Below are positions 1-5,458 of a DNA stretch of 5,628 bases, piece after piece (positions within the stretch are counted from its first letter, which is position 1; each line of letters begins with the position of its first letter). The notes beneath the pieces are model-generated. The model saw only the letters and a list, made by a program, of their open reading frames with translations. It was not told the origin of the DNA and ran no database searches. The stretch is from Methanosarcinales archaeon (lineage in GTDB: Archaea; Halobacteriota; Methanosarcinia; Methanosarcinales; EX4572-44): assembly GCA_004212095.1 (NCBI GenBank), contig RXIJ01000110.1:1-5628 (forward strand). The letters run 5' to 3'. Position numbers and translations under genes: made by a program.

Positions 1-152
1 CCAGAAAGCTAAATCCCAATCTGTTTGACCAGCAGGGCGTAATCCTTCCATTTAGATGGGTAATTGCTATTGGAGATATCATAATGATACGACAAGTAGC
101 AAAACACTTCAAAAAACCAACAAAGAAAAAAAACAAAGACGAAGAAACATAG
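1..152 (+). CDS. C-terminal end of an unrecognised protein (partial, enters from left edge)
   Basis: An open frame runs from the window edge (first full codon at base 3) to a TAG at 150-152, about 49 residues. It reads as plausible protein: a hydrophobic stretch (GVILPFRWVIAIGDIIMI) that could be a last membrane segment or buried core, then a basic, lysine-rich tail (KHFKKPTKKKNK) ending in acidic DEET. A membrane-anchored protein with a positively charged cytoplasmic tail would fit, but this is inference and no family is recognised. It has the same orientation as glnK, which starts 305 bases further on behind its own promoter, so the two are probably separate units. The opposite strand also has a longer frame here (314 down to 9), but it is rich in Phe/Cys only because it reads the A-rich stretch backwards, so I prefer this one. 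Fifty stop-free codons could still arise by chance. Confidence 0.5.
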   Translation, partial: RKLNPNLFDQQGVILPFRWVIAIGDIIMIRQVAKHFKKPTKKKNKDEET

Positions 153-178
153 CCGTAAAATCGTCCGGTAAATGCTCA

Positions 179-193
179 CCACTTTAAAAGTGG
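179..193. repeat. 15-base palindrome with 7-bp arms
   Basis: CCACTTT and AAAGTGG flank a single A, giving a perfect inverted repeat. It lies 26 bases after the stop of the left-edge gene and about 225 bases before the glnK TATA box. No T-run follows on either strand, so a bacterial-type terminator is not supported. A dimeric-regulator site or an RNA hairpin at the 3' end of the left gene are both possible. Confidence 0.4.
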
Positions 194-339
194 AGATTGG
201 CAATTTATTCAACAGTTTGATGTGATTAGGGGTTGTCACGTCACATGGTGTTGTGGTTGAAACGCTGGAGTATCTCTCATATTTAAACCTGATAGCAGCG
301 CTCGCGAGACTCAAATCAACAACAACTTCAAAACAGTGT

Positions 340-354
340 TAACCACATGGGTTA
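340..354. promoter_or_regulatory. Candidate operator dyad upstream of glnK
   Basis: TAACC and GGTTA form a perfect 5-bp inverted repeat around ACATG. CAG (334-336) and CTG (355-357) extend the pairing if three bases are bulged on the left. It lies about 65 bases upstream of the glnK TATA box. The arms are in the opposite order to the GGTA-N6-TACC type of site described for the nitrogen repressor NrpR of Methanosarcina, so I do not call it an NrpR site. The function is inferred only from symmetry and position. Confidence 0.25.
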
Positions 355-414
355 CTGGACAGTCTCGAAGTGGACTATCAATTATAATACTCAACACAAA
401 GTTATTGAAATAGT

Positions 415-428
415 AATGTTTATATATA
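415..428 (+). promoter_or_regulatory. glnK-amt promoter (TATA box)
   Basis: The sequence TTTATATATA at 419-428 is the best archaeal TATA box in the upstream region. Transcription usually starts about 25-27 bases downstream of the box centre, which would place the start near 449-451 and leave a leader of only about 8 bases before the glnK ATG at 458. No ribosome binding site sits at a workable distance from that ATG (AGGT at 435-438 is too far), which agrees with an almost leaderless transcript. An imperfect dyad, GGTAAT (436-441) and ATAACC (451-456), overlaps the expected start and could bind a repressor. Confidence 0.55.
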
Positions 429-457
429 GTTAACAGGTAATCACCCTCCGATAACCC

Positions 458-805
458 ATGAAATATGTTATAGCAATCATACGACCTGAACGGCTGGATT
501 CGGTCACGAGGGAGCTTCAGAAGGTTGAGGTGAGCCGATTGACGGTATCGCCAGTATCGGGATATGGCGCTCAAAAAGGGTATTTAGAGGTATACCGGGC
601 ATTTGAACGCGAAATAAACCTTCTCGAAAAGATTAAGCTCGAAATAGCGGTAAACGATAATTTTCTTGCACCAACAATCGAAGCTATCCAGAAAGGAGCA
701 AAGACAAATGAAAAAGGCGAGATCGGTGACGGCAAGATATTTGTCCTACCTATCGAGGATGTCATAAGGATCAGTACCGGCAAGGTCGGTTCTGATGCGA
801 TCTGA
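458..805 (+). CDS. glnK: PII nitrogen regulatory protein GlnK (divergent)
   Basis: A 115-residue PII-family trimeric signal protein that senses ATP/ADP and 2-oxoglutarate and, when cellular nitrogen is sufficient, blocks the partner ammonium channel at the membrane. The start is fixed by an in-frame TAA at 452-454 just before the ATG. Family hallmarks are the N-terminal IAIIRPERLD, the T-loop base GYGAQKGYLEVYR (35-47), Lys58, and the B-loop with GDGKIFVLP (90-98). Against E. coli PII several positions differ: the uridylylated Tyr51 is Arg51, Arg38 is Ala38, the Arg103 equivalent is Ser106, and three extra residues precede GEIGDGK, making the protein 115 instead of 112 residues. Gln39, Lys58 and the Arg101 equivalent (Arg104) remain. 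Nucleotide and effector binding may therefore be altered, and control by tyrosine modification at position 51 is excluded. It lies 24 bases before amt, the usual glnK-amt arrangement, so GlnK is the firm assignment. Confidence 0.95.
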   Translation: MKYVIAIIRPERLDSVTRELQKVEVSRLTVSPVSGYGAQKGYLEVYRAFEREINLLEKIKLEIAVNDNFLAPTIEAIQKGAKTNEKGEIGDGKIFVLPIEDVIRISTGKVGSDAI

Positions 806-814
806 TGAGTGGAT

Positions 815-822
815 AAGGAGGG
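815..822 (+). promoter_or_regulatory. Strong ribosome binding site that sets the amt start
   Basis: AAGGAGGG lies seven bases before the ATG at 830. This supports initiation at 830, not at the in-frame GTG at 809, which would place the site inside the coding region. Confidence 0.8.
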
Positions 823-829
823 TAGAAAA

Positions 830-2023
830 ATGACTATCGTCTTTGCAGATACAGCGTGGGTATTGATCTCGTCAGCACTGGTTCTCTTCATGCTCCCTGG
901 ACTTGCACTTTTCTATGGAGGGATGGTCAGGCGAAAGAACGTTCTAAGCAGCATGATGCATTCGTTTGTTGTGATGGGAATAGTCGCTGTATTGTGGGTT
1001 GTTGTCGGATACTCGCTTGCATTTAGCCCAGGGAACTGGTTTGTTGGTGGACTTGATCACCTCTTCCTGCGAGGAATCGACTACAATTCAACGACCGGGA
1101 CGATTCCAACGTATGCATTTATCGCGTTTCAGGGGATGTTTGCGATCATTACGCCAGCCCTCATTTCAGGTGCGGTTGTCGGGCGCATCAAGTTCAAGAG
1201 CTACATCGCATTCGTAATAATCTGGAGTCTGCTCGTCTATGCCCCGGTCTGCCACTGGGTCTGGGGCGGCGGATTTTTGACAGGCGAGGCACTCGACTTT
1301 GCAGGCGGAACCGTCGTCCACATCACATCAGGAATTTCGGCGCTTGCGATTCTCGTCTTCCTTGGTAAACGGAGAGGGTATGGCGTGGATGTGATCAAGC
1401 CGCACAATGTTACACTCACGCTTCTTGGTGCAGGGCTTCTCTGGTTTGGCTGGTTCGGGTTCAATGCCGGATCTGCGCTGGCTGCAAACAAGATCGCAGC
1501 GCTCGCGTTCATGACGACGTTCGTCGCACCAGCAGCAGCCGGGCTCACGTGGATGATTGTAGAATGGTTTTGCACCGGAAAACCGACTGCACTTGGATTT
1601 GCAACCGGAATCCTTGCTGGTTTAGTGGCAATCACGCCAGCAGCAGGATTCGTAACACCGATGGCTGCAATCGCTATCGGGATTGTTGCAGGTATTGTCT
1701 GCTACAGCGCAGTGATGCTGAAAGGAAAGCTCGGATACGATGACTCGCTTGATGTCTTTGGTGTTCACGGTGTTGGCGGAACCACCGGTGCACTGTTGAC
1801 CGGCGTCTTTGCAACCGTAGGCGCTACAGGATTACTCTCAGGCAACGCACACCAGCTCTTCCTGCAATTCGAGGGAGTCGTGATTACGATGATCTATGCA
1901 ATCGTCTGCACCCTTGTGATCGGTTTTGTCCTGGACAAGACGCTTGGACTCAAGGTTTCTGTGAGCGAGGAGAACATCGGGCTCGATCAGATGCAGCACG
2001 GAGAAAAGGGGTACAATTTCTGA
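830..2023 (+). CDS. amt: Ammonium transporter Amt (Amt/MEP/Rh family)
   Basis: A 397-residue integral membrane channel, the usual size for archaeal Amt proteins, that moves ammonium into the cell. It starts directly with the first membrane helix and has no separate cleaved signal peptide; about eleven hydrophobic segments follow. Key residues are all visible: the N-terminal LFYGGMVRRKN (27-37), the gating Phe pair in FQGMFAIITP (Phe104) and FGFNAGSA (Phe211), Asp156 in DFAGGTVVH, and the twin pore histidines His164 and His313 (the latter in DVFGVHGVGG). The cytoplasmic tail ends GLDQMQHGEKGYNF, close to the conserved archaeal tail through which GlnK blocks the pore. An upstream GTG at 809 would add seven residues, but the ribosome binding site at 815-822 favours 830. 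It is co-transcribed with glnK, 24 bases after its stop. Nothing suggests damage. Confidence 0.97.
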   Translation: MTIVFADTAWVLISSALVLFMLPGLALFYGGMVRRKNVLSSMMHSFVVMGIVAVLWVVVGYSLAFSPGNWFVGGLDHLFLRGIDYNSTTGTIPTYAFIAFQGMFAIITPALISGAVVGRIKFKSYIAFVIIWSLLVYAPVCHWVWGGGFLTGEALDFAGGTVVHITSGISALAILVFLGKRRGYGVDVIKPHNVTLTLLGAGLLWFGWFGFNAGSALAANKIAALAFMTTFVAPAAAGLTWMIVEWFCTGKPTALGFATGILAGLVAITPAAGFVTPMAAIAIGIVAGIVCYSAVMLKGKLGYDDSLDVFGVHGVGGTTGALLTGVFATVGATGLLSGNAHQLFLQFEGVVITMIYAIVCTLVIGFVLDKTLGLKVSVSEENIGLDQMQHGEKGYNF

Positions 2024-2205
2024 CATGACAATATCAAAAGCTCGATCATCTTGAAATCTGAAATGGTGCCGCAGAGACCATGTATCTTCAATTATGTTGG
2101 GGTCGTAGACTCTCAGCGACATACCCGGGGTCCTTGCGGGAGTTACCCAAAACTCCTTGTGGAGGCAGAATCAGTCAGCGTTTGTGTTGATCTAAAGGTT
2201 GTGTT
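2024..2205. other. Convergent intergenic stretch between amt and mat
   Basis: No gene or tRNA is visible. It holds ATGGT/ACCAT arms around 2062-2080, the hairpin at 2139-2156, and a T-rich tract on the + strand from about 2190 that continues into the end of mat. Confidence 0.45.
2139..2156 (+). terminator. Possible hairpin terminator downstream of amt
   Basis: GGAGTT and AACTCC form a perfect 6-bp stem around the loop ACCCAA. Only TTGTGG follows directly, so there is no proper T-run. A T-rich tract (GTGTTTT ... GTTTTTAT) lies 45-65 bases further on and may be the real archaeal-type U-rich terminator of the glnK-amt transcript. Confidence 0.25.
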
Positions 2206-2442
2206 TTAGAATGTTTTTATCGCGCCTTCTGCCAACATTTCAGTTATCCTTGTTATATCGGCGAGCCATTCATCCATTATGACCATAGTTTCCCGCTCAA
2301 TTAGTGTCATATCCGCACCGTCCTGTGGTATGACCTGTGCGCTTGCTACAAGAGGTTGGTCAATGGGGCGACCGATACACGAGAGGATGCGTATGTATAT
2401 ATCCTGGATTCCAGGTACTTTCTTTGCTACCTCGTATGCCAT
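2206..2442 (-). CDS. mat: C-terminal fragment of the broken mat gene
   Basis: The 78 residues from the ATG at 2442 (MAYEVAKKVPGIQDIYIRIL...) match the C-terminal part of archaeal methionine adenosyltransferase, including IGRPIDQPLVASAQ and the closing EGAIKTF. The homology extends upstream past this ATG to 2493, and no ribosome binding site precedes the ATG, so independent translation is doubtful. It overlaps the N-terminal fragment by 16 bases in a different frame. Confidence 0.7.
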   Translation of the reverse strand: MAYEVAKKVPGIQDIYIRILSCIGRPIDQPLVASAQVIPQDGADMTLIERETMVIMDEWLADITRITEMLAEGAIKTF

Positions 2443-3341
2443 TTTGTTTGAGACAAGGTTGTATATCTTGCCAGAGTGATTGATTGGATTCTTCGTCCGA
2501 CAGAGCCATCATCACCCATTTCAGCAGAAGTGCCTGTAACGGTTAAGTACACTGAGCCTTTTTCAATGTTGTCTGCAGCATTCACAATAACATTAACATC
2601 ACGGTCTGTATATTTCGCTGATCTGTCAAGGATTTTTTCCGTAATCTCTTCTTTGATGCTTAGGTAAGAATCAAGATCGTCCACGTATTTTCCAATGATT
2701 GCACAGGCAATAGTAAGATTAATGGTATTACCCTCTCGAAAACCCATGACTTTTATGTCCTCGCCTATGGCAGCAAGTCCTCTTTTTTTAAGGGTTTCAA
2801 GCATGAACCGCTCTGTTGTGTAGGTGAGGTTTTCTGTTTCGGATAGTGGTGCAAAACCCACACCAAAGGATGTATCATTCGCAAGAGGAGCGCGTCCGCG
2901 TTTGAACACATCCTGTAGGTCTGTTGATCCAGCCCCAAGTTTACAATCAACAATTATGTGCTTTTCAGGATTGATGTTGGGAATGATCTCTTTAAGAAAT
3001 GTTCTTGCAGCTTCGATTGCTGTTGTATCAGTTGCTATGACCTTACCCTCGAATTCATTAGTTGCACGACCGTTCAATAATACATAAATAGGAGATATAA
3101 GGTCGCCGCCTTTATAAGCTGGTGCAGAGCGGCCAGCAACAACCTCCACCTGATCAGTGTTGTGGTGAAGTATTGTGCCGCATGTATCGTTATATAGATT
3201 ACACAGTGCACGGCTGACTGTTTCAGCCAGTCCATCAGCAATGCTATCGGGATGACCTATTCCTTTTCTCTCAACTATTTCTATCTCCTGCTGTTCGATT
3301 GGGGTTTCAATGAGTCTCTCAACTCTTATATTGCGATCCAT
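2427..3341 (-). CDS. mat: N-terminal fragment of the broken mat gene (304 residues as read)
   Basis: Translated without correction, this frame gives 283 genuine residues and then 21 unrelated ones (RIQSITLARY...) before stopping at 2427. It keeps the GHPDS and HHNTD motifs and the GDDGSVGR segment, but loses the C-terminal quarter of the enzyme, so it is unlikely to be active alone. It is listed separately because automatic annotation will call it as a gene. Confidence 0.75.
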   Translation of the reverse strand: MDRNIRVERLIETPIEQQEIEIVERKGIGHPDSIADGLAETVSRALCNLYNDTCGTILHHNTDQVEVVAGRSAPAYKGGDLISPIYVLLNGRATNEFEGKVIATDTTAIEAARTFLKEIIPNINPEKHIIVDCKLGAGSTDLQDVFKRGRAPLANDTSFGVGFAPLSETENLTYTTERFMLETLKKRGLAAIGEDIKVMGFREGNTINLTIACAIIGKYVDDLDSYLSIKEEITEKILDRSAKYTDRDVNVIVNAADNIEKGSVYLTVTGTSAEMGDDGSVGRRIQSITLARYTTLSQTKWHTR

Positions 3342-3347
3342 AGAATT

Positions 3348-3402
3348 ACCTCATAATCAAATAATTTAAAAACGGATAGAGCTTTTTAGCTATAAGCTTT
3401 AT
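3348..3402 (-). promoter_or_regulatory. mat upstream signals: ribosome binding site and possible TATA box
   Basis: GAGGT at 3352-3348 is well placed for the ATG at 3341. A TATA-like CTTATAG on the minus strand near 3396-3390 would start transcription around 3366, which leaves room for that site. An alternative AT box (TTTAAATTAT, 3370-3361) lies too close to the start codon for a leader carrying the binding site. Confidence 0.4.
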
Positions 3403-3503
3403 GACTTGGGAAAATGAAATATAGTATCCTAATATTATTTCGTTCATTTTCCTTTGGTCTAAATACTACTTATTTTCATATATCAAATCACCATCCATTG
3501 ATC
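3403..3503. other. AT-rich spacer without a visible gene
   Basis: No reading frame of useful length, RNA gene or repeat is visible. Minus-strand frames close quickly after the remnant that ends at 3504. Confidence 0.4.
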
Positions 3504-3692
3504 TTAAAAAAACAATACTAACAATGATTCTAGCTTTAATTTTCGTATAAAATAATCATTTGGAGTTTCTCCCCATTCAAGTTTTAAAGCTCCATATATT
3601 CTTGAATTGAACCAATCTTTGATTTCATTACGATATTCATTCATATCACCATTCTGAAATATATATGAACTACCATATGAATTTTGGTTGTT
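3504..3692 (-). pseudogene. Degenerate coding remnant, possibly the C-terminal end of a transposase
   Basis: Between a TAG at 3695-3693 and a TAA at 3506-3504 the minus strand has 62 open codons that read like protein (SYGSSYIFQNGDMNEYRNEI, then KDWFNSRIYGALKLEWGE, ending LKLESLLVLFF). The only internal Met codon is at 3644-3642, with GGTGAT directly against it and no spacing, so it is unlikely to start translation. The order YRNEIKDWF, a basic stretch, and a hydrophobic LESLLVLFF end is reminiscent of the C-termini of DDE transposases, where an (R)N-x-(I/V)-E-x-(F/W)F motif precedes a final hydrophobic helix. This resemblance is from memory and weak. No inverted repeats marking an insertion sequence were found. 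A fragment of another gene is equally possible. Confidence 0.3.
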
Positions 3693-3774
3693 CTAAAATG
3701 TATTTTGATGCTCTTATTTGCTATTTTGCACGATTATAACTGCTTATTTCCTTTTTTTGCGTCTTTTTTAACTT

Positions 3775-3900
3775 TTATGAATAGTCTATCACTTTTTCTG
3801 GGTATTTTACTTTCAATACTAAATAAAACCATTCTTTAGAAATTTGCTTTCTTTCCAAATAATCCCATCATCATACCTCAAACAGTTCAGACAATTTCAT
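3775..3900 (-). pseudogene. Broken small frame directly downstream of the AbrB gene
   Basis: The ATG at 3900-3898 has a good GGAGG five bases upstream and lies 50 bases after the AbrB stop, as expected for the second gene of an antitoxin-toxin pair. The frame gives MKLSELFEV and then two consecutive TGA codons. Continuing in the same frame gives protein-like sequence (WDYLERKQISKEWFYLVLKV, then KYPEKVIDYS) up to a TAA at 3777-3775. Shifting frame at the TGA pair gives other short frames (YDDGIIWKESKF or MMMGLFGKKANF), so an indel is possible too. No toxin family is recognised. UGA readthrough is not expected in this group of archaea. Confidence 0.35.
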
Positions 3901-3950
3901 CTTTGCCTCCACAACTTTTAACCTCTGAAAACCTACTTTCTATTTCTTTA

Positions 3951-4160
3951 TTAATTATTTTTATCTGCAAGCTTTTTCGCTGCATATTCTTTCCAGACAT
4001 CGTCTGAGTTCTCCCAATCTAACTCTATCTTCACCTTCCGGAAAACAATTTTGCCGCCCTCTGTGGATACCGCCAAATAATCACCTTTATCTACCAAAAA
4101 CTCCTCTCTTATTGGCTTCGGAAGCGTTATCAAACCTTTTGAAGATACTTTTACCAGCAT
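3951..4160 (-). CDS. AbrB/SpoVT-fold small DNA-binding protein (VapB-like antitoxin)
   Basis: A 69-residue protein. Residues 2-43 form the swapped-hairpin AbrB domain: VKVSSKGLITLPKPIREEF is the typical first strand-helix unit and KGDYLAVSTEGGKIVFRKV the second hairpin. The tail (ELDWENSDDVWKEYAAKKLA) is acidic and then helical, as in antitoxins where it covers the toxin. Members bind palindromic DNA as dimers and often repress their own operon. The ATG at 4160 is supported by GGTGAT at 4172-4167 with six bases between. A candidate operator lies at 4181-4196. No intact toxin follows; the next frame (ATG at 3900) is broken, so this may be an orphan antitoxin or a free-standing transcription regulator. 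It lies 87 bases after the AAA ATPase gene on the same strand but seems to have its own promoter. Confidence 0.88.
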   Translation of the reverse strand: MLVKVSSKGLITLPKPIREEFLVDKGDYLAVSTEGGKIVFRKVKIELDWENSDDVWKEYAAKKLADKNN

Positions 4161-4180
4161 CTTTGCATCACCGATTGTAC

Positions 4181-4196
4181 CTTAGATTCTAAGAAT
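4181..4196. promoter_or_regulatory. Overlapping palindromes, candidate AbrB-protein operator
   Basis: CTTAG-ATT-CTAAG (4181-4193) and ATTCT-A-AGAAT (4186-4196) are two perfect, overlapping inverted repeats. They sit between the putative TATA box (4202-4194) and the start codon at 4160, where a bound dimer would block transcription. This fits self-repression by an AbrB/VapB-type protein; the link is inferred from position and symmetry. Confidence 0.4.
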
Positions 4197-4202
4197 ATAA
4201 AA
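4194..4202 (-). promoter_or_regulatory. Putative TATA box of the AbrB-type gene
   Basis: The minus strand reads TTTTATATT here. A transcript starting about 25 bases downstream (near 4172) would keep the GGTGAT site at 4172-4167 at its very 5' end. A second AT-rich box (AAATATATTA) lies further upstream around 4222-4213 and is an alternative. Confidence 0.4.
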
Positions 4203-4247
4203 TTATTCGTAATAATATATTTCCTCAACCACCCACCAATGCTACTG

Positions 4248-5450
4248 TTAACCTCCCGAAACGTACCCTTTCCCAGCATCAATCAGCTCACCAAACATCC
4301 CGACCTCTTCTGTGCCTGAAAGCTCCCTGACCGCCTTTGGATACCAGCCCGAAAGCACACTCTGTCGCTTTTCCATAACCTTATCAAAATCCGCAAGAAC
4401 TATCTCCCGCCTCGCCTTCTTCTCTTTTATCCGCTCCCGTAGTGGTATCCTCGCTGCTTTCTCGCAGATGTCAACGATCTCAGCGCTGGCATAGCCGTCT
4501 GTCATCGCTGCAAGTTCTGCCACATCCACGTTGCACGGCTTATCCGTTAAGCCAATCTCAAATAGCCTCTTTCGTGCCGGAAGGTCAGGATGTGGGATAA
4601 AAACCGTAGTATCAAACCTCCCAGCCCTCCGGAGTGCGATATCAACATCCCATGGGCGGTTCGTTGCTGCGAGAACGAGATACCGTTTCTCTGTACCTTT
4701 TGCCTCCAGTCCGTCCATCTGCGAGAGAAGCTCGTTTACAAGACTGCGCTCATGCCCTTCCTGTGATCCTGATCGCTCCCCTGCAAGGGCATCGATCTCA
4801 TCGAAGAAGATGATCGCTCGCTCCTGGTCTCGTGCAAGGTTGAAGACGTCTTTTATCTTTTTCTCACTTTCTCCGACGTACTTGTCCTTGATATCGCTGA
4901 TCTTCAGGTTGATGAAGGCTGCATCGCACTCTCCGGCTGCTGCTGCTGCAAGCATCGTCTTCCCACAGCCGGGAGGTCCGTAGAGGAGGATTCCGCCGCC
5001 GCCTTTAACACCGAAGTACCTGTACTCATCCGGATACTTGAAAGGATAAACAATCGCTTCTTTGATTCTCTCTTTCACCTCATTCAATCCGGCGATGTCA
5101 CCAAACCTGATTCTGGGCTTCTCTGCAAGGATGAAGCTCTTTTTTGTCTCTTCTTCTGTCTCTTCTCTGACTTTTCCGCCTGGAGGTGCTATCTCTTTTT
5201 GTGGTGTAATTCCATCCGTGAATATTTTTATGCTTCCCTCTTTGATCCCTTCTGCAAGCACTGTAAACTTTTCTGCCCGCTCAATAATCTCCTTCCTTTT
5301 AGAAGGGGTGTTATTTGCAAGTTGTTTCAGAAACTCGGCGCACTTGAGATATTCTACCCGGGCTTTAGCCCTATCGCCTTCATTGTAGTATCGCTTTGCC
5401 AGCTCATGGCTCCGCCTGAACTGAGCTTTGATCTCATCTCTAAGTTCCAT
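4248..5450 (-). CDS. MIT-domain AAA ATPase, Vps4/CdvC-like
   Basis: A 400-residue ATPase. Residues 1-70 form a MIT-type three-helix domain, which in Vps4 and CdvC grips the tails of ESCRT-III filaments; residues 71-112 are a charged, Pro-containing linker; the AAA module follows: Walker A GPPGCGKT (158-165), pore loop DKYVGESEKK (189-198, with Tyr where eukaryotic Vps4 has Trp), Walker B IIFFDEID (213-220), sensor ATN (262-264) and the arginine-finger segment RRAGRF (274-279). Only about 30 residues separate the small-domain helix (IVDICEKAARIPLRERI) from the last helices, leaving no room for the beta-domain of eukaryotic Vps4. The tail (SGTEEVGMFGELIDAGKGYV) is unusual. The ATG at 5450 has AAAGGTG just before it; a GTG at 5456 would add two residues. 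It follows the upstream gene by 8 bases, so they are probably co-translated. Likely role: disassembling membrane-remodelling polymers. A CDC48-like unfoldase role is less likely given the MIT domain and single AAA module. Confidence 0.93.
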   Translation of the reverse strand: MELRDEIKAQFRRSHELAKRYYNEGDRAKARVEYLKCAEFLKQLANNTPSKRKEIIERAEKFTVLAEGIKEGSIKIFTDGITPQKEIAPPGGKVREETEEETKKSFILAEKPRIRFGDIAGLNEVKERIKEAIVYPFKYPDEYRYFGVKGGGGILLYGPPGCGKTMLAAAAAGECDAAFINLKISDIKDKYVGESEKKIKDVFNLARDQERAIIFFDEIDALAGERSGSQEGHERSLVNELLSQMDGLEAKGTEKRYLVLAATNRPWDVDIALRRAGRFDTTVFIPHPDLPARKRLFEIGLTDKPCNVDVAELAAMTDGYASAEIVDICEKAARIPLRERIKEKKARREIVLADFDKVMEKRQSVLSGWYPKAVRELSGTEEVGMFGELIDAGKGYVSGG

Positions 5451-5458
5451 ACACACCT

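Larger units (their letters stand above)
153..457. other. Intergenic region upstream of glnK
   Basis: I see no credible gene here. The stretch holds the palindrome at 179-193, a TATTTAAA-like box near 280-287, a CTCGCGAG palindrome at 301-308, a dyad at 340-354, and the glnK TATA box at 419-428. The hexamer GTTAAC occurs twice, at 338-343 and 429-434. The length and the number of dyads suggest a regulated promoter region for the nitrogen operon, but no published operator sequence could be matched with confidence. Confidence 0.5.
2206..3341 (-). pseudogene. mat: Archaeal S-adenosylmethionine synthetase, broken by internal deletion and frameshift
   Basis: The archaeal (AdoMetSyn) type of methionine adenosyltransferase, which makes S-adenosylmethionine from methionine and ATP in the cytosol. 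The ATG at 3341 follows GAGGT at 3352-3348 with six bases between. Frame one gives 283 normal residues: KGIGHPDS (26-33), HHNTD (59-63), LANDTSFGVG (153-162), KVMGFREG (197-204) and GTSAEMGDDGSVGR (270-283). The family then continues with about 21 very conserved residues starting GNR and containing GLITP and MEATSG; these are absent. The homology resumes in the other frame at AAG 2493-2491 with KNPINHSGKIYNL and runs for 95 residues to the stop at 2208-2206. Adding 21 residues would restore about 399, the normal family length, so roughly 64 bases are missing at 2494/2493. The rest is undamaged, so the event is recent or is an assembly error. Confidence 0.9.

Noticed and set aside
9..314. 101-codon frame on the minus strand with a Phe/Cys-rich hydrophobic middle
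   Set aside because: The hydrophobic part is the reverse reading of an A-rich stretch, no ribosome binding site or family match is seen, and it overlaps the more plausible + strand gene end and the glnK upstream region.
436..456. NrpR operator at the glnK start
   Set aside because: GGTAAT-N9-ATAACC resembles but does not match the GGTA-N6-TACC or GGAA-N6-TTCC spacing described for NrpR.
571..891. 106-codon minus-strand frame opposite glnK and the amt start
   Set aside because: It is a mirror of two well-supported genes on the other strand.
1237..1635. 132-codon minus-strand frame inside amt
   Set aside because: It is antisense to a conserved membrane protein; the Pro/Ala/Ser-rich composition is what the reverse of Gly/Ala/Val-rich helices gives.
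2024..2205. tRNA or small RNA gene between amt and mat
   Set aside because: Short stems exist, but no cloverleaf, conserved tRNA loop sequence or clear promoter was found.
2494..2495. Programmed -1 frameshift as an explanation for the split mat gene
   Set aside because: There is no slippery heptamer at the junction, and shifting frame would still leave the strongly conserved block of about 21 residues missing.
3847..3876. Tiny frame MMMGLFGKKANF on the minus strand as a gene
   Set aside because: It has only twelve codons, and the triple ATG overlaps the disrupted frame that starts at 3900 with the better ribosome binding site.
3342..3950. CRISPR array or repeat cluster in the AT-rich stretch
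   Set aside because: No regularly spaced direct repeats are visible.
4531..4983. 150-codon plus-strand frame opposite the AAA ATPase
   Set aside because: It is Ser/Arg-rich shadow sequence lying opposite the Walker A, Walker B and arginine-finger regions of an intact ATPase.
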